Origin: Fulvia fulva | Lineage: Eukaryota > Ascomycota > Dothideomycetes > Mycosphaerellales > Mycosphaerellaceae | Assembly: GCF_020509005.1 (NCBI RefSeq) | Contig: NC_063013.1 | Location: forward strand, 806,001-870,000 | Length of the DNA: 64,000 nucleotides | Reading direction: 5' to 3' | In this document: positions 41,192-51,536 of the stretch, piece after piece | Layout: each line of letters starts with the position of its first letter | Numbering within the stretch: the first letter of the stretch is position 1 | Program-made: the position numbers and the translations under genes | The notes under the pieces: model-generated | What the model saw: the letters and a program-made list of their open reading frames with translations, nothing else | The model's database searches: none | What the model was told of the DNA's origin: nothing

Positions 41192-42290
41192 CTTGACAAT
41201 ACGTTTCTTGGTGATTCTGATCTGCCGAGAGTCTTGCTGTGTTGCTGTTCAGGAGTTGTGATGTTGGGATGATCTGGCTTCGCATGGTCGACGAACAGCT
41301 CCCTCTTATACCTTCCTGGACCAACACACGACATGCCACTCGTGCATTGCTTACCGCCCACGTCCTTTGTCGGCATACAATTTCTCCTTGGTGTCTCCAT
41401 CCCAACAGTCGCTTCGATATCGCTGGGTCCTCTGTGTAACGACTTGTCGACAGCTGAGGACCCTGTACGACCAACATCTCCTCAGCTGCTATGGAGCCTC
41501 GACAAGGACCTTCCTGCTTGAGGAACACGATCGTTTCTGAGATGATCAGGGTCTGGTCGCTTCTGTCTTCCGGTGGATCAATGTCGCATATCGGATGGCC
41601 CAGCGCCTGGAGTAATATCAAATACGAGATCGAGAACGCGGAGGAATTGTGGTCCCACTTGGGGCTCCACAGTAGATGGGGATGCTCAGCTAACGAAATA
41701 GCTGAGCGACCTTGTAATAGAGAGTACATTCCAGACACAATCGCTTAAGGTCGGTGCACGAGCCATTGCTCGTTGGGACTTGAGCGCCTAGGAGTCCATC
41801 AACTTGCGGCTCATGCTCGGGCCAATCGACATGGCTTGGCACAGATGAAAGCCAATACTACAACGCCAGACCAGGGCTGTCGACAGACGGACTGGTCACG
41901 GTACTGCTATTGGATGAGGATGAGACTCAATATCAAACCCCCCGTAAGCGCTCAGATGGCATTCAATATGTGCTTACCATTGAGGCGAGAAGCGCGATGT
42001 TACACTCCCATCTCGCGAGCAGTCGCTGCGTTGCAATGTTGCTATCGCAGCGAGCAAGAGACGAAACCACTCCTTGGACATCCATGTGACCTGTCAAGAA
42101 ACTTGGAGTTGCCTCGACGCAACCCGACATCGTGAGACGGCTTCACAACAACACAAACGAGACAACAACGTGGGAACCAATTCTCACTCAATTCAGGCAT
42201 TTTTTTTCTTCATTTCTATCTTTTCTTTCCTGCTCTGACCATGTTCAAACCTCCTCTTCCTGTCCTCTTCCCGTCCACATCAACCCATCT
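41192..42290. other. Intergenic, no gene supported
   Basis: 1.1 kb with normal dinucleotide content. A frame of 260 codons on the minus strand overlaps the secreted-protein gene in another frame and is a shadow. Confidence 0.5.
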
Positions 42291-43238
42291 CTACTCAATA
42301 TCCACCTTCTTAACCTCCACAAACCCCTCCTCCATCCTCGGCACCTCTACCCTCAACACCCCATCCTCCAGCCTCGCCGTCATCCCCTCAACATCAACCT
42401 GCGCCGGGTTGGCCCTACTCCCAAGTCGTATCTTTCTCTCAAAAGCACCAACCCTCCTCTCATCCAACGCAAGCATCTTCAGCAACTCCTCATCACCGGG
42501 TCGGTATACCACCCCAGCAACTGACAGCTCACTCTTCTCCGCATCCCAATTCACACCAACGTCTTCCTTCTTCGCTCCAGGCAAGCTGACGTGAACGATG
42601 AACGCCGCAGTCGTGTCGAAGACGTCTACGTCGGGTTTGAAGTCTTCGTTGTTGTTGCTGGCTTTATCTTTAGTATTGTCGTCGCTGAAGAGCTGAGATT
42701 GGAAGAGTTCAGCAAGACCACTGAAGGGCCCCGCTCCGCCCATCGCGTAAGGGTGGAAGTGCCCGCGGCCACGACCTCCCCAGCCTCCTCTACCGCCACA
42801 GCGTCCACGACCTCGTGATCCCATGCCGCTAGGTCCATGATGGGGACCATGGCCATGACGTCCGTGATGGGAGCGATGTCCTTCTGGCGCATTTCCTTCT
42901 TCATTGTCAGAGAAGGGTGGTGCGGGATCTCGAGGCTCGGATGGACCAGCCTCTGTCTCAGATTCACCTTCGGCTGGTGGTGGCGGTGGTGGCGGGCCTG
43001 GGTGATGATGTGGAGGACCATGACGGCGACCACGATGTGGGACTGGGCCCCAGGGGAAGCCAGCCCAGGCTTGAGACCATGGGTTGCCGCTTGGGTGGGT
43101 TTGTTGTTGTTGTTGTTCTTCTTCTTCGTTGTCGGATGCTTCGTGGTTGGTGCTGTTATTGTTGCTGCGACCTTCCATGTCTGCGATGAAGTCCCAGAAG
43201 GGAGCTGTTAGGTTGAAGTAGCGGACTGAGCCGGGCAT
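42291..43238 (-). CDS. Small heat shock protein (Hsp20/alpha-crystallin), long low-complexity insert
   Basis: 315-residue Hsp30-type chaperone taken from the ATG at 43238 ([21 protein letters not shown]). The alpha-crystallin domain is C-terminal, about residues 195-315. It runs from [22 protein letters not shown] through [13 protein letters not shown] to the closing strand [11 protein letters not shown], with the IxI-like end VEVKKVDIE. Between an N-terminal aromatic segment and the domain lie about 150 residues of Gln, His, Pro and Gly/Arg-rich low-complexity sequence ([43 protein letters not shown]). These may promote phase separation or oligomer flexibility. No consensus heat-shock element is visible in the 110 bp upstream. 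Confidence 0.92.
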   Translation of the reverse strand: MPGSVRYFNLTAPFWDFIADMEGRSNNNSTNHEASDNEEEEQQQQQTHPSGNPWSQAWAGFPWGPVPHRGRRHGPPHHHPGPPPPPPPAEGESETEAGPSEPRDPAPPFSDNEEGNAPEGHRSHHGRHGHGPHHGPSGMGSRGRGRCGGRGGWGGRGRGHFHPYAMGGAGPFSGLAELFQSQLFSDDNTKDKASNNNEDFKPDVDVFDTTAAFIVHVSLPGAKKEDVGVNWDAEKSELSVAGVVYRPGDEELLKMLALDERRVGAFERKIRLGSRANPAQVDVEGMTARLEDGVLRVEVPRMEEGFVEVKKVDIE

Positions 43239-44357
43239 GGTGTTCGTATGGTTATGATTGGGGATGATGTAGTAAGGCATGTAGCGATGATGGGAGAAAG
43301 AGAGTACAGCTCGAAGCACTTCAGCCACAGACTTTATAGACAATCGCCCTACCTCACGTACCAGTCCAGAAGGTAGCTACATCGACTCGCACAGTACCTG
43401 CGTCTAGGCAACCACGACAACGTCGCCCTATCCGTAACCTCAGCACGCCTCGTACGAAGCCAGCTGGCTTGCCGCGAAGCATACGAAGCTTGCAAAGCAA
43501 AGGCGTAGAACAACACCGAAGCCAAGTGAAATCGATAGGATCCGCTGGCAGCAGGCATAAAGCTGCCGCGTGTGCACACAAAGTAGGGCAGAAGCATCCT
43601 GATAGGCTGAAGCAAGTGTACGTAGACCTGAAAGTAGGCAGTGGCGAACGAGGCGGGACAGGGAACTAGTGGCGAAAAGTAGGTGAGCTTATTTGGCTCG
43701 GCCGATGGGGTGGAGATGCTGATTGGGCCGAGGGGTTTGTTATAGGTGTGAGGGATCGGGTTTGGAGCTTTGAGGACGATGAGTCGGAGGTGTGGTTGTG
43801 GTGATCGAGAGAGAGAAAGTGATGCAGAAGTCGGAGGCGCGGCGAGTGGGTTGACCGACGCCGTCGGTTTGATGAGGGCCACTTTGCCGGGTGAGGAAGT
43901 GACTGGTCTGGCTGGGCTCATTCTCCTTCTCCTTCGACATCGAACATCATTTCGACAACAGTGCCTCCATCGTCGTCGATTTGGGGCGGCCCGGAGTGTG
44001 TGACGTACCGTACGCCCAAGGTGCTATTTGGAGCTGCCGGAATTTGGCTGTTCACAGATTGAATGAACACCGATTGCAAGACAGGGCGGTACAAAATTCA
44101 TTCATGCAGAACAGACCCCTTGGCTAATACTGGAACTGATGTCCGGAAGCGCTGAATTGATGGCGCTTGAGCTCCCATATCGGACGGAATCCGATTCTCG
44201 AAATATATGAGGAACGATTGCTGCCGAAGAGCTTTGCTTGGCTTCATGTCTGGATTCTGGATCATCCCTTTGCAGCTCCTGCCCTCATAGCATCATTACA
44301 TACTTGTCTATCTGCGTTGCAGAGCTCTAGCGAATGCCAGACGAGCAGCTGATGACT
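43239..44357. other. Intergenic; one doubtful 190-codon frame
   Basis: A minus-strand frame at 43349-43921 encodes a Ser/Pro-rich then hydrophobic polypeptide without recognisable domain or intron support. It is most likely promoter and leader of the Hsp20 gene. The rest shows nothing. Confidence 0.4.
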
Positions 44358-45674
44358 CTAGATTGTCGAGATGTAATCGTCTCCCAGACCGGCTCCCATA
44401 CGATCTTCAGCGAAACGAACATGTCGAAGTGGTGAGTTTGCAGCACCCATCCCACCTAGTCGATCATATCCTGCTCCAAGTCGTCCTCCAGCACCAAGTC
44501 CATCCAGTCTGCCCACACCCTCCAGCCTATCGACGCCACCCAATCGGTCGATTCCACCCAGTCTGTCATATCGATCTCCATAACGACGACCAAGCGTGAG
44601 ATTCAACATTCTCCTCCCATCCCTCGCGAGCTCCCGCTCTGCATCAACAACCTCCATGCCTCTCACCCGGATGCCGTCGTCCGTAGGATTCAGCCGCTCA
44701 CGCATCAACGGTGTGTTCCTACCACTGCCGATGTGCAGCGAAAGATCAATATCGATATCGAGCGGTCGGCTCGTCGTCCTCAGTCTAGACGCTGACGAAG
44801 CCAGCCCGTGCCGACCTGCCGACGACAGCGACGATGAATACCCCAAAATTCTCTCCAACACCGCACTAACCTCCTCGGCTTTGCGTCCCCTTCCTAACAA
44901 TCGCCTCGGCAAATCTGACCTCACCTGCAGAACTTGCCTCAAACACTCAATCTTATCATCCTCCCTCATCGAAGCCCTCAACACAGCAAAACACCACTGT
45001 CCCAACGCCTCCGAACTATCCGCACTCGCCACCTCCACACCTCTCTGCAAGAAGAAACTTGCGAGGACATGTCCAATTCTCATACTCCTCGTATGATGAC
45101 TTATCTCCGCCAAGGTCCTGTACAATCTCTGACTTCGGAAATACACGCACCTTCCGCCAATACTGATGCCTCGTGATGAGATGGAGCTAGCGTCTTCCAA
45201 GAAAGAGCGGTCGAGTTCACGAACGAGCTCTTCAGTTAGAAGCATATCTACCTCGCCATACGAGCAGCGAGACGTGGCGCGTAGGATCCACTCGTAGACT
45301 TTGCGGATCTCGATCGGGTCGAGGGGGTTCCAGGTTGTGAGCGGTGGGAGTTCGGGGGACTCTTGTATCAGCTGGTCGATGAGGGCGTGGGTATTGGATT
45401 CGTAGTGAGAGGCTAGCGGGGCAAAGGAGGGGAGCACGCTAGCTAGGGCGTCTTCGCTGGGGTGTGTGTTAGCATCGTCGGGGAGGAAGAGGTAGTAGGA
45501 TGCGAGGACTTACCGCACTGAGATCAGAGCCGATTCCATCTCGCTAGGTCTTCGTTCGAGCCATGGGCGGCGGGTTCCTAGGCTGCCTGCCATGCCGGCC
45601 ATACCTGGGGAGATGCCTCTTTGGGGGTATGAGATCATTGTTGAGGCTCGGTCATCGAGCTCGAGGAAGTCCAT
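44358..45674 (-). CDS. Hypothetical fungal protein with C-terminal Arg-Leu-Gly-Gly repeats
   Basis: Two exons (45514-45674 and 44358-45456, 57-bp intron) give 419 residues from the first ATG at 45674 (MDFLELDDRASTMISY). I do not recognise a family. The central 220 residues look globular and helical (DPIEIRKVYEWILRATSRCS, RTLAEISHHTRSMRIGHVL), reminiscent of a helical-repeat adaptor. The C-terminal 90 residues carry imperfect repeats of DRLGG(I/V/M) type, with neighbours DRLEGVGRLDGLGAGGRLG. The splice joins ALISVR to EDALASVLPSFAPLASHYE in frame. It may be a lineage-specific regulator. No function is assigned. Confidence 0.7.
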
Positions 45675-46013
45675 TAGCGATATCTCAAGGCGGTAAGTCG
45701 TGAAGACAGGAAGAAGATGAAAGAAACTCGTAGGCAAGCAGACCGCTCAGTCCAAGAGGAGACACTGATGAGGCGGCACGGAAAGACGACAGAATGATGT
45801 TCAGGTGACCTACTACCTCCGGCCATGGTGTGACATGTCACTAGCTGTCGTCAATCGGCATATTCGCTGTCGTGTCACGGAGTAGCAAACATTTCGATAG
45901 GCTAAGTATAGCATCTCGGGAACAAGCTACGATACTCGACAGGCTCTATACAAAGACGATATCTATAGACTATCATCACCCACCCACCCTCGCCCACCCT
46001 CGCCATCTCCCTA
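45675..46013. other. Short intergenic gap, nothing recognised
   Basis: 339 bp between two minus-strand genes. It contains the promoter of the repeat-bearing hypothetical gene. Confidence 0.4.
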
Positions 46014-46394
46014 TTAATCCCTCCACCCCTCCCCCGTAACCAAACCCCTCCCCATCTCCCCCAAAACCACCAAACACTTTCTCGCCGCATGAATATCGCG
46101 ACACACATCCAGCTGCGCATCCTCTTTGTCGAGATCGAGTTCACTGTCGAGAGAATCCATCATCAACTCGTACCACGCAATAGCACCCCGAATCGAGTCA
46201 GGAGAGGTTTTATCGACTCGGCTTATCACGTCGTAGACATCTGCTCTTACGCTAAGGGATGAGAGGGCGGAGGTTATGTCGGCGATGTCGTCGGGGGTGG
46301 TCGTTAGGGAGAGGAAGAAGGTTGAGAGGGTGGAGGTGAGGATGTTGATGTTGATGTTGGGTATGGCTTGAGCGGGTTGGGTTTGTTGGGGCAT
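46014..46394 (-). CDS. Hypothetical acidic protein, 126 residues
   Basis: Single-exon frame starting MPQQTQPAQAIPNINI. It is predominantly helical and acidic (DDIADITSALSSLSVRADVYDVI, DSELDLDKEDAQLDVCRDI). No signal peptide or membrane segment is seen and I recognise no domain. Coding potential is suggested by consistent third-position G/C (C early, G late) and by freedom from low complexity. It lies between two other minus-strand genes, with 195 bp to the coiled-coil gene. It could be a scaffold or complex subunit, but nothing in the sequence decides this. Confidence 0.5.
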   Translation of the reverse strand: MPQQTQPAQAIPNININILTSTLSTFFLSLTTTPDDIADITSALSSLSVRADVYDVISRVDKTSPDSIRGAIAWYELMMDSLDSELDLDKEDAQLDVCRDIHAARKCLVVLGEMGRGLVTGEGWRD

Positions 46395-46588
46395 AGTTGC
46401 GGGTCGATACTACTGCGGTTTGTTGAGATGTTTTGCTTGCAGACTCGAGGTACTTATCTTCGAGAGATGGAGACCCCGAGGCAGCGTAGCAAATATGGTG
46501 GTATTGTGTTGCGAAAACAAACCATTCACCTCATCCTCAAATCAATTCTCACCACACAAGACAAGTGAATTACCTCCAACTACCACAC

Positions 46589-47887
46589 CTAACTATAGGC
46601 CGGCGGTGGCTGCTCATTCCCATCACCAATGCCACCACCTGACAGTCTCTGAAACGCCTCCGCCCTAATACTCTGCAACTCCTTCCTCGCCTCCTCAAGC
46701 GAGTTCCCAGCCTGTCGCAGCTCTGACTCCTTCGCCTTTACTCTCCCTTGCTGCTCGCCCATCTGCCCCTTCAACTGCTGCAGCGCATTTCGCATCTCCA
46801 TCTCGCTTCGTTGGATGCGTTCGTGTTGTGCCTATGATAGAAAAAACGTGGTTAGCAATTTCAGAAACCAAGAGGATTCTCATCAAGGGAGCTGAGCCTT
46901 ACCATGTCAGTGAAGATATTATCAAACATGACATCACTAAAAAAAATGCCCCATATCAATATTGATATCCGCCAGCGGCTGAATCTGCGGTTGCCGACGA
47001 CGCGCCTCCTCCAAATGCCGGATTGTCCCATTGACGTTATTCTGCGCGGATGCGAGGGCATCTCGTTCCATCATGTCCACAAACCCGCCCCCGCCGTACA
47101 TGTCCCATTTCGAATGGCTGAGGGCGCTCTGGATGTTCTTGTAAGCCTCGCCTAGGCAAGTTTCGGCGTACATCAGCGCGTTGAGGGCTTGTTTGTCTGC
47201 GTTGAATTGTGTTTGGATTTGGTCGAAGTGGCTGCGGTTCTGCTTTACTGCGTCCTCAAATTGGTCTTCACCGGGCACGTCCGGCGTCGGTCCGGAGAAG
47301 ATGGAGTTGTACAATGCATCGAGGTCACTCTGCGCCTTGTCGTGGCGCGATTTGTCGGTTTCGAGGTTGGAGCTAGAGCGCGAAGGGGCATTAGAATAGA
47401 AAGGGTTGAGAGTTCATGACAGAGGAAAATACCGATCCTTCTCAGCCTGCTCCAGAGCACGAGCGAGTTCATCACGGGCTTCCTTCGTCGAGCGTTCCTT
47501 CTGCCACGCATCTTGGAATTCCTTCTCTTCCTTTTCTTGGCCAGATGTGTACTTGTCTTTGCCCTTTGAGCCTTGGAGTTTGTAGCCCCAGCGTTTCAGG
47601 TTGGAGTCGCGGTACTTCACATGGTCCCATCGAAAAAGATGAGAATCATTTGGTGCTGAGAGAACCGAGAGACTATAAGGGTTGAGACACACCTTGCGCT
47701 CATCTTCGGTGATGGTGTGCAAGCGGGCCAGTTCTTTGTCGGTGTTGGCGATTTGACGTTTGAGGTCGGAGATGTACTCGATGTTTTGTTTGAGGGAAGG
47801 AGGGGCATAGTCGGTTGCTGCTAGCTCAGAGAGGAGCTGTCTGTTCTTGTCCGCATTGGCGGTCAATGCTGAGTTTAGTTGCGACAT
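46589..47887 (-). CDS. Coiled-coil fungal protein of unknown function, one-base frame break in exon 3
   Basis: Four exons (47693-47887, 47433-47614, 46903-47372, 46589-46831) would give about 362 residues. The protein starts MSQLNSALTANADKNRQLL. Long heptad-rich helices appear in exon 1, at the end of exon 2, and in the last exon (RNALQQLKGQMGEQQGRVKA). Between them is a conserved-looking helical region (FDQIQTQFNADKQALNALM, AETCLGEAYKNIQSALSHS). The frame breaks in a run of eight T on the coding strand (plus A at 46939-46946). Seven would read on from MGHFF into SDVMFDNIFTDM and the next splice site. It ends in a Pro-rich PPPAYS, a possible PPxY-type WW-binding motif. Such proteins are widespread in fungi, without a role known to me. 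Confidence 0.75.
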
Positions 47888-48035
47888 GTTTGTGAAAGAT
47901 CGCCGAAGAGCTGCGAAGCTATGCAACGACGTTGCGAGCGGACAAGACCGAATGAAAGAAACAATGCAGTGGTCACCAACCTTTTTATGTCTCCTCTTGC
48001 GATTCTATATAACATACCTGACTATCGCCGAACAT

Positions 48036-49057
48036 CGACGAGGACCATCCATTCGACAGCCCTTATCAAGACGAGCAATCCACTCAAGCAGCAGCGACCC
48101 GCCTACGCTAGCGGCGGCGCAATCGTGGTACAAAGAACCCCAAAACTGAGGTTCCGTTCCCCTGACGGCAGACCCTGGAGTTGCGGAGTTGCGGAGGACA
48201 ACTGCCTAATTAGGAAGCGCGACCTCACCCCGAAGAGTAGCGAAGGATGGCAACCAACGAGAGCCATAGCCTTGCGAGGCCAACGACAAACAACACAGCG
48301 TGGACGACCCTATACACGGAGGCGGAAAACTTGCTAGGGGATGACGAACACCTAGCCCGGGCATATAAGAACACTATAGTACAGCTACTAGGAGCGCTAA
48401 AAGCGCTATCACACCAAATCCCGAAGACAATCTAACAAGCAACACAGAAGGCAGCCTAGAGACCAACTACATAGGCAACAGTAGTAGCAGGCAAGAATTA
48501 ACCCCCTACGAAGGCAAGCAATGCGGTACGCCTATACATTACTAATCCGGCGGAGAAACAAGAAATCGTAGCCCTAATAAGTAAGGAGATTGTCGACAGA
48601 ATCGGCTAAAAGGAGGTAGTCGGAGCGAAGGTAGAGGCAATAGGCGTAGTGAGACTCTTTACCGCAAAAGAGTCTAATAGACGAAAACTAGAGACCTATA
48701 AGGAGTAGACTACTAAAGTCGCGAAGTCGGCGCGAGTCTCCTACTAATAGTATACCGTCATCGCCTACGGGGTCCCTAGGACATTTAAGGTCGAAGACCT
48801 TCCCTAACTCTAAGTATAGAACTAGAACACATCCCTAGGAGTACGACTGACGAAGGCGGTATAGTTATATAAGACAGTAGACCGAGAGAAGACGTATTTA
48901 TCGCTTATTATCTAGGTAGAGATAGCGGAATGAGCTAACTAGATACTAGACAATAGGCTATTCTAGAACTATAAGAGAATGGACACGGAGATCTATTAGA
49001 GTAGCTATAGGGTACTATAGTACTTGTAATACTAATAGTACGGTTATATAGCCCTAA
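48036..49057 (+). mobile_element. LINE E, 5' fragment in plus orientation, RIP graded from left to right
   Basis: Matches the 5' leader and first part of ORF1 of the LINE at 51344-56476 in reverse orientation. The start of ORF1 (MATNESHSLARPTTNNT at 48247) is still readable for about 60 codons. From about 48430 on, CA/TG disappear and stops accumulate. It ends abruptly at 49057 inside the zinc-knuckle part of ORF1, where the (GATA)n tail of LINE B begins, so LINE B inserted into it. Confidence 0.8.
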
Positions 49058-50776
49058 AATAGATAGATAGATAGATAGATTTGTTATTCCCCTGTTCTAG
49101 GACCCTATTCGGCCTATATAGGTATATATCTATTGTTATGTACAGAGGGAAACCCGAATAGGTGAAAACCCTTCCCGCCCCCGACTTCTCCTTATCTAGA
49201 TTAGCTTTCCCTCTAAACGTACGTAGTCTATATTACTACCTCGTTAGCCCCCGCTCCTAGCCGGTCTCGTCGCGCTACGCCGTGTCCTCTCTTCCTATAC
49301 TACTCCTCCTAGGCGGTACTATTCTAGCTAGCCCTTCTCTAGTATCTAGTTTGTAATACGCCGTAGGTCCTTAACGTTATTAAGAAGTACCCTAATCGTC
49401 CGGTTCCTTACCTTTACTATCTACTCCCCCCTTCCTAGTAACTACCTCGGATAGACGAGGAGTACATACCGTACGTTCTAGGAGTAATAGCCGTAGGGGT
49501 AGCTAGTATTCGTGTATTCTAGAACCTTCCTCTATAAAAGGTACCCCTAGAGGCCGATATGTTCGCTTCGTAGTTAGGTTACTATACTACTCTATACCCT
49601 CGTAAGGCGGTAGTAGATAAGCTTTAGGGGGTACTTGACCGCGGATTTCGTAGCTAACTATTCCTTAGGTTGTCCCGCTAGCTAAGGGAGTCTACTATAC
49701 CCTACACCCTAGTTATTCTACCTCTCTTTCTATAGTTGCTCTATAAACGGTTTCTTACCTTCCTATTATATTACTAGCTATTCGTCCCTTACCCGGTAGT
49801 TCGGCTCGTTTCCGGGTCGAGTACCCTTATACGCTAGTACTAATTCGCGGGCCCTTACGACTACGCTAGCGATAACCTTCTATACTAGGTACTATACCGA
49901 CTTACCTAAGTAGGAGGCCTATAGTCCCTAGATATATAGGTCGATCGGCGGTATAGCGGTCTCGTACTTAAGTATCCTTATTAGTATCGACTTATATACC
50001 CCGGTAACCTTCCTTAGGGATTGGTTTTAGATCTTCGCTAACGGCGCGACGAGTCCCTTTAATAGGTAGGCCCTCTCGCCTAAGGACTATACTTGGCTAC
50101 TATAGGTAAGGACTGGCCGTATAATAGCCGTATATAGAAGTCGTAACTACCGAAAGTCTACCCCCTATATAGACGTAGTGAGCCTCTAGTATAATGCTAT
50201 ATTCTGTTTAGCTTTCCGTAATATTACCTATACGTACTTCCTCTACCGTAGCACCGGGTCTACCTATAGTCCGAGGATCCTAAGCTGATTTGCCGGGTTA
50301 GTTGTATACCCCTATATCTAGATAGAAGCTTATATATTATAGAACCGTAGCCGGCGCGTAAAGTGTATTAGATTGTACTTTTCTAGGGTAAACCGTACCC
50401 TATACCTCCTAGCCTAGTCCTTGTAGATCTTGTGCTTCTCTTCTATTAGCCTATAGTTCTCCTTAGTCGAGGAAGACTACGCTAGGATGTTCGTGTCGTC
50501 TACGAAACCGCTCGTAGCGGTGTTCTAGGATTCTAGGGCTAGGAGTAGCGTCGCTATAAAGAAGAGGAATAGGATAGGTACTAGCGTTAAGCCTTACGGG
50601 ATTCTAGTATAGACGGCTTAAAATAGGCTTTTATACTAACCGACTAGGATCGACGTACTACGGTTTTAGAGGTAGGACCGTACAAAGTTAACAAGCTACT
50701 TAGGGAGTCCTTTCGACCTTAGGATATAGAGTAGCCGCGGGTATAATACGTAGTCGAAGGCTCCCGATATGTCTAG
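49058..50776 (-). mobile_element. LINE B, truncated 3' portion, heavily RIP-mutated
   Basis: Starts with a (GATA)n tail and matches 34014-35740 (LINE A) closely over 1.7 kb, including the same TA-rich decay. Similarity ends at 50776 (after CGATATGTCTAG), so the copy is 5' truncated or interrupted. No readable frame remains. Confidence 0.8.
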
Positions 50777-51327
50777 TAAAGAAGGAATCGTATTTAGTAA
50801 GCTAGCTACGAGATAAGGTAACAAGTCTTAACCGCGCTTTCCTACTTATCTAGTACTACCGTATAGCCTCGTTTCGAGAGGTTAGCCCGGAGTAAAAGCT
50901 TCCCTCTACGCCCTCCCTCCCTATTTAGTCCTTAAGCTAATATCTACCTCTATAGGCCTAAGCCCTTTAGTACTCTCTATTAACCGATATACGTATCCGT
51001 CCTCTCGGGCTATATAGATAGTATTAGCCGTCGCTACTAGTATATACTATGCCCTAGGTTTTAACGCCCTTCGCGTTACCGTAGCCTATCTCTAGAAAGC
51101 GGCTATCTATACCTCGTAGGTTTGCTCGGGGCATACACTACGCCGGGTAGCGTACTCCTTACGTTTCTACCTACTAACTAATATAAAGTTCCTTATTACC
51201 CTACCCTCGATCCTCCCTAATTATAGAACTAATCTACTTATATTATACGTCTTTTCCCCGTCCTAATAGCCGTCTTTTCCTTACTTAGGCTATCGTCTTT
51301 TCCTCGTTACGATCTACTATATTAGAC
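50777..51327. other. RIP-degraded repeat of unknown type
   Basis: TA-rich, CA/TG-poor sequence that continues at 56493 once the full-length LINE and one copy of its duplication are removed. It is probably part of the Gypsy-like remnant ending at 57549. Confidence 0.45.
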
Positions 51328-51343
51328 TAGGTACGTTATATAG
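51328..51343 (+). repeat. Target site duplication of LINE C, left copy
   Basis: TAGGTACGTTATATAG, repeated exactly at 56477-56492 on the other side of the LINE. It defines both ends of a complete insertion. Confidence 0.85.
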
Positions 51344-51536
51344 ATAGATAGATATTTCATTAAGCTGTTGTAGTGCCCTTTGGCCTATGCAGCTATGCTA
51401 TCTTGTTTTTGTATATATAGAGGGGAAACCGTGTTAGTGAAAACCCCTCCTCCTTCCCGCCTGTCTTTTCCTCCTCGTTGTCGTCTTAAATTTCCCTTGT
51501 TAGGGGTACGCTAGTGTCATGGGCCTGCCCTGATGA

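Noticed and set aside
43239..43343. Heat-shock element (GAAGCACTTC) before Hsp20
   Set aside because: Spacing between GAA and TTC is four bases, not the two of a canonical element.
43349..43921. 190-codon minus-strand frame upstream of Hsp20
   Set aside because: No recognisable domain or splice support. It sits in the expected promoter and leader. Mentioned only as doubtful.
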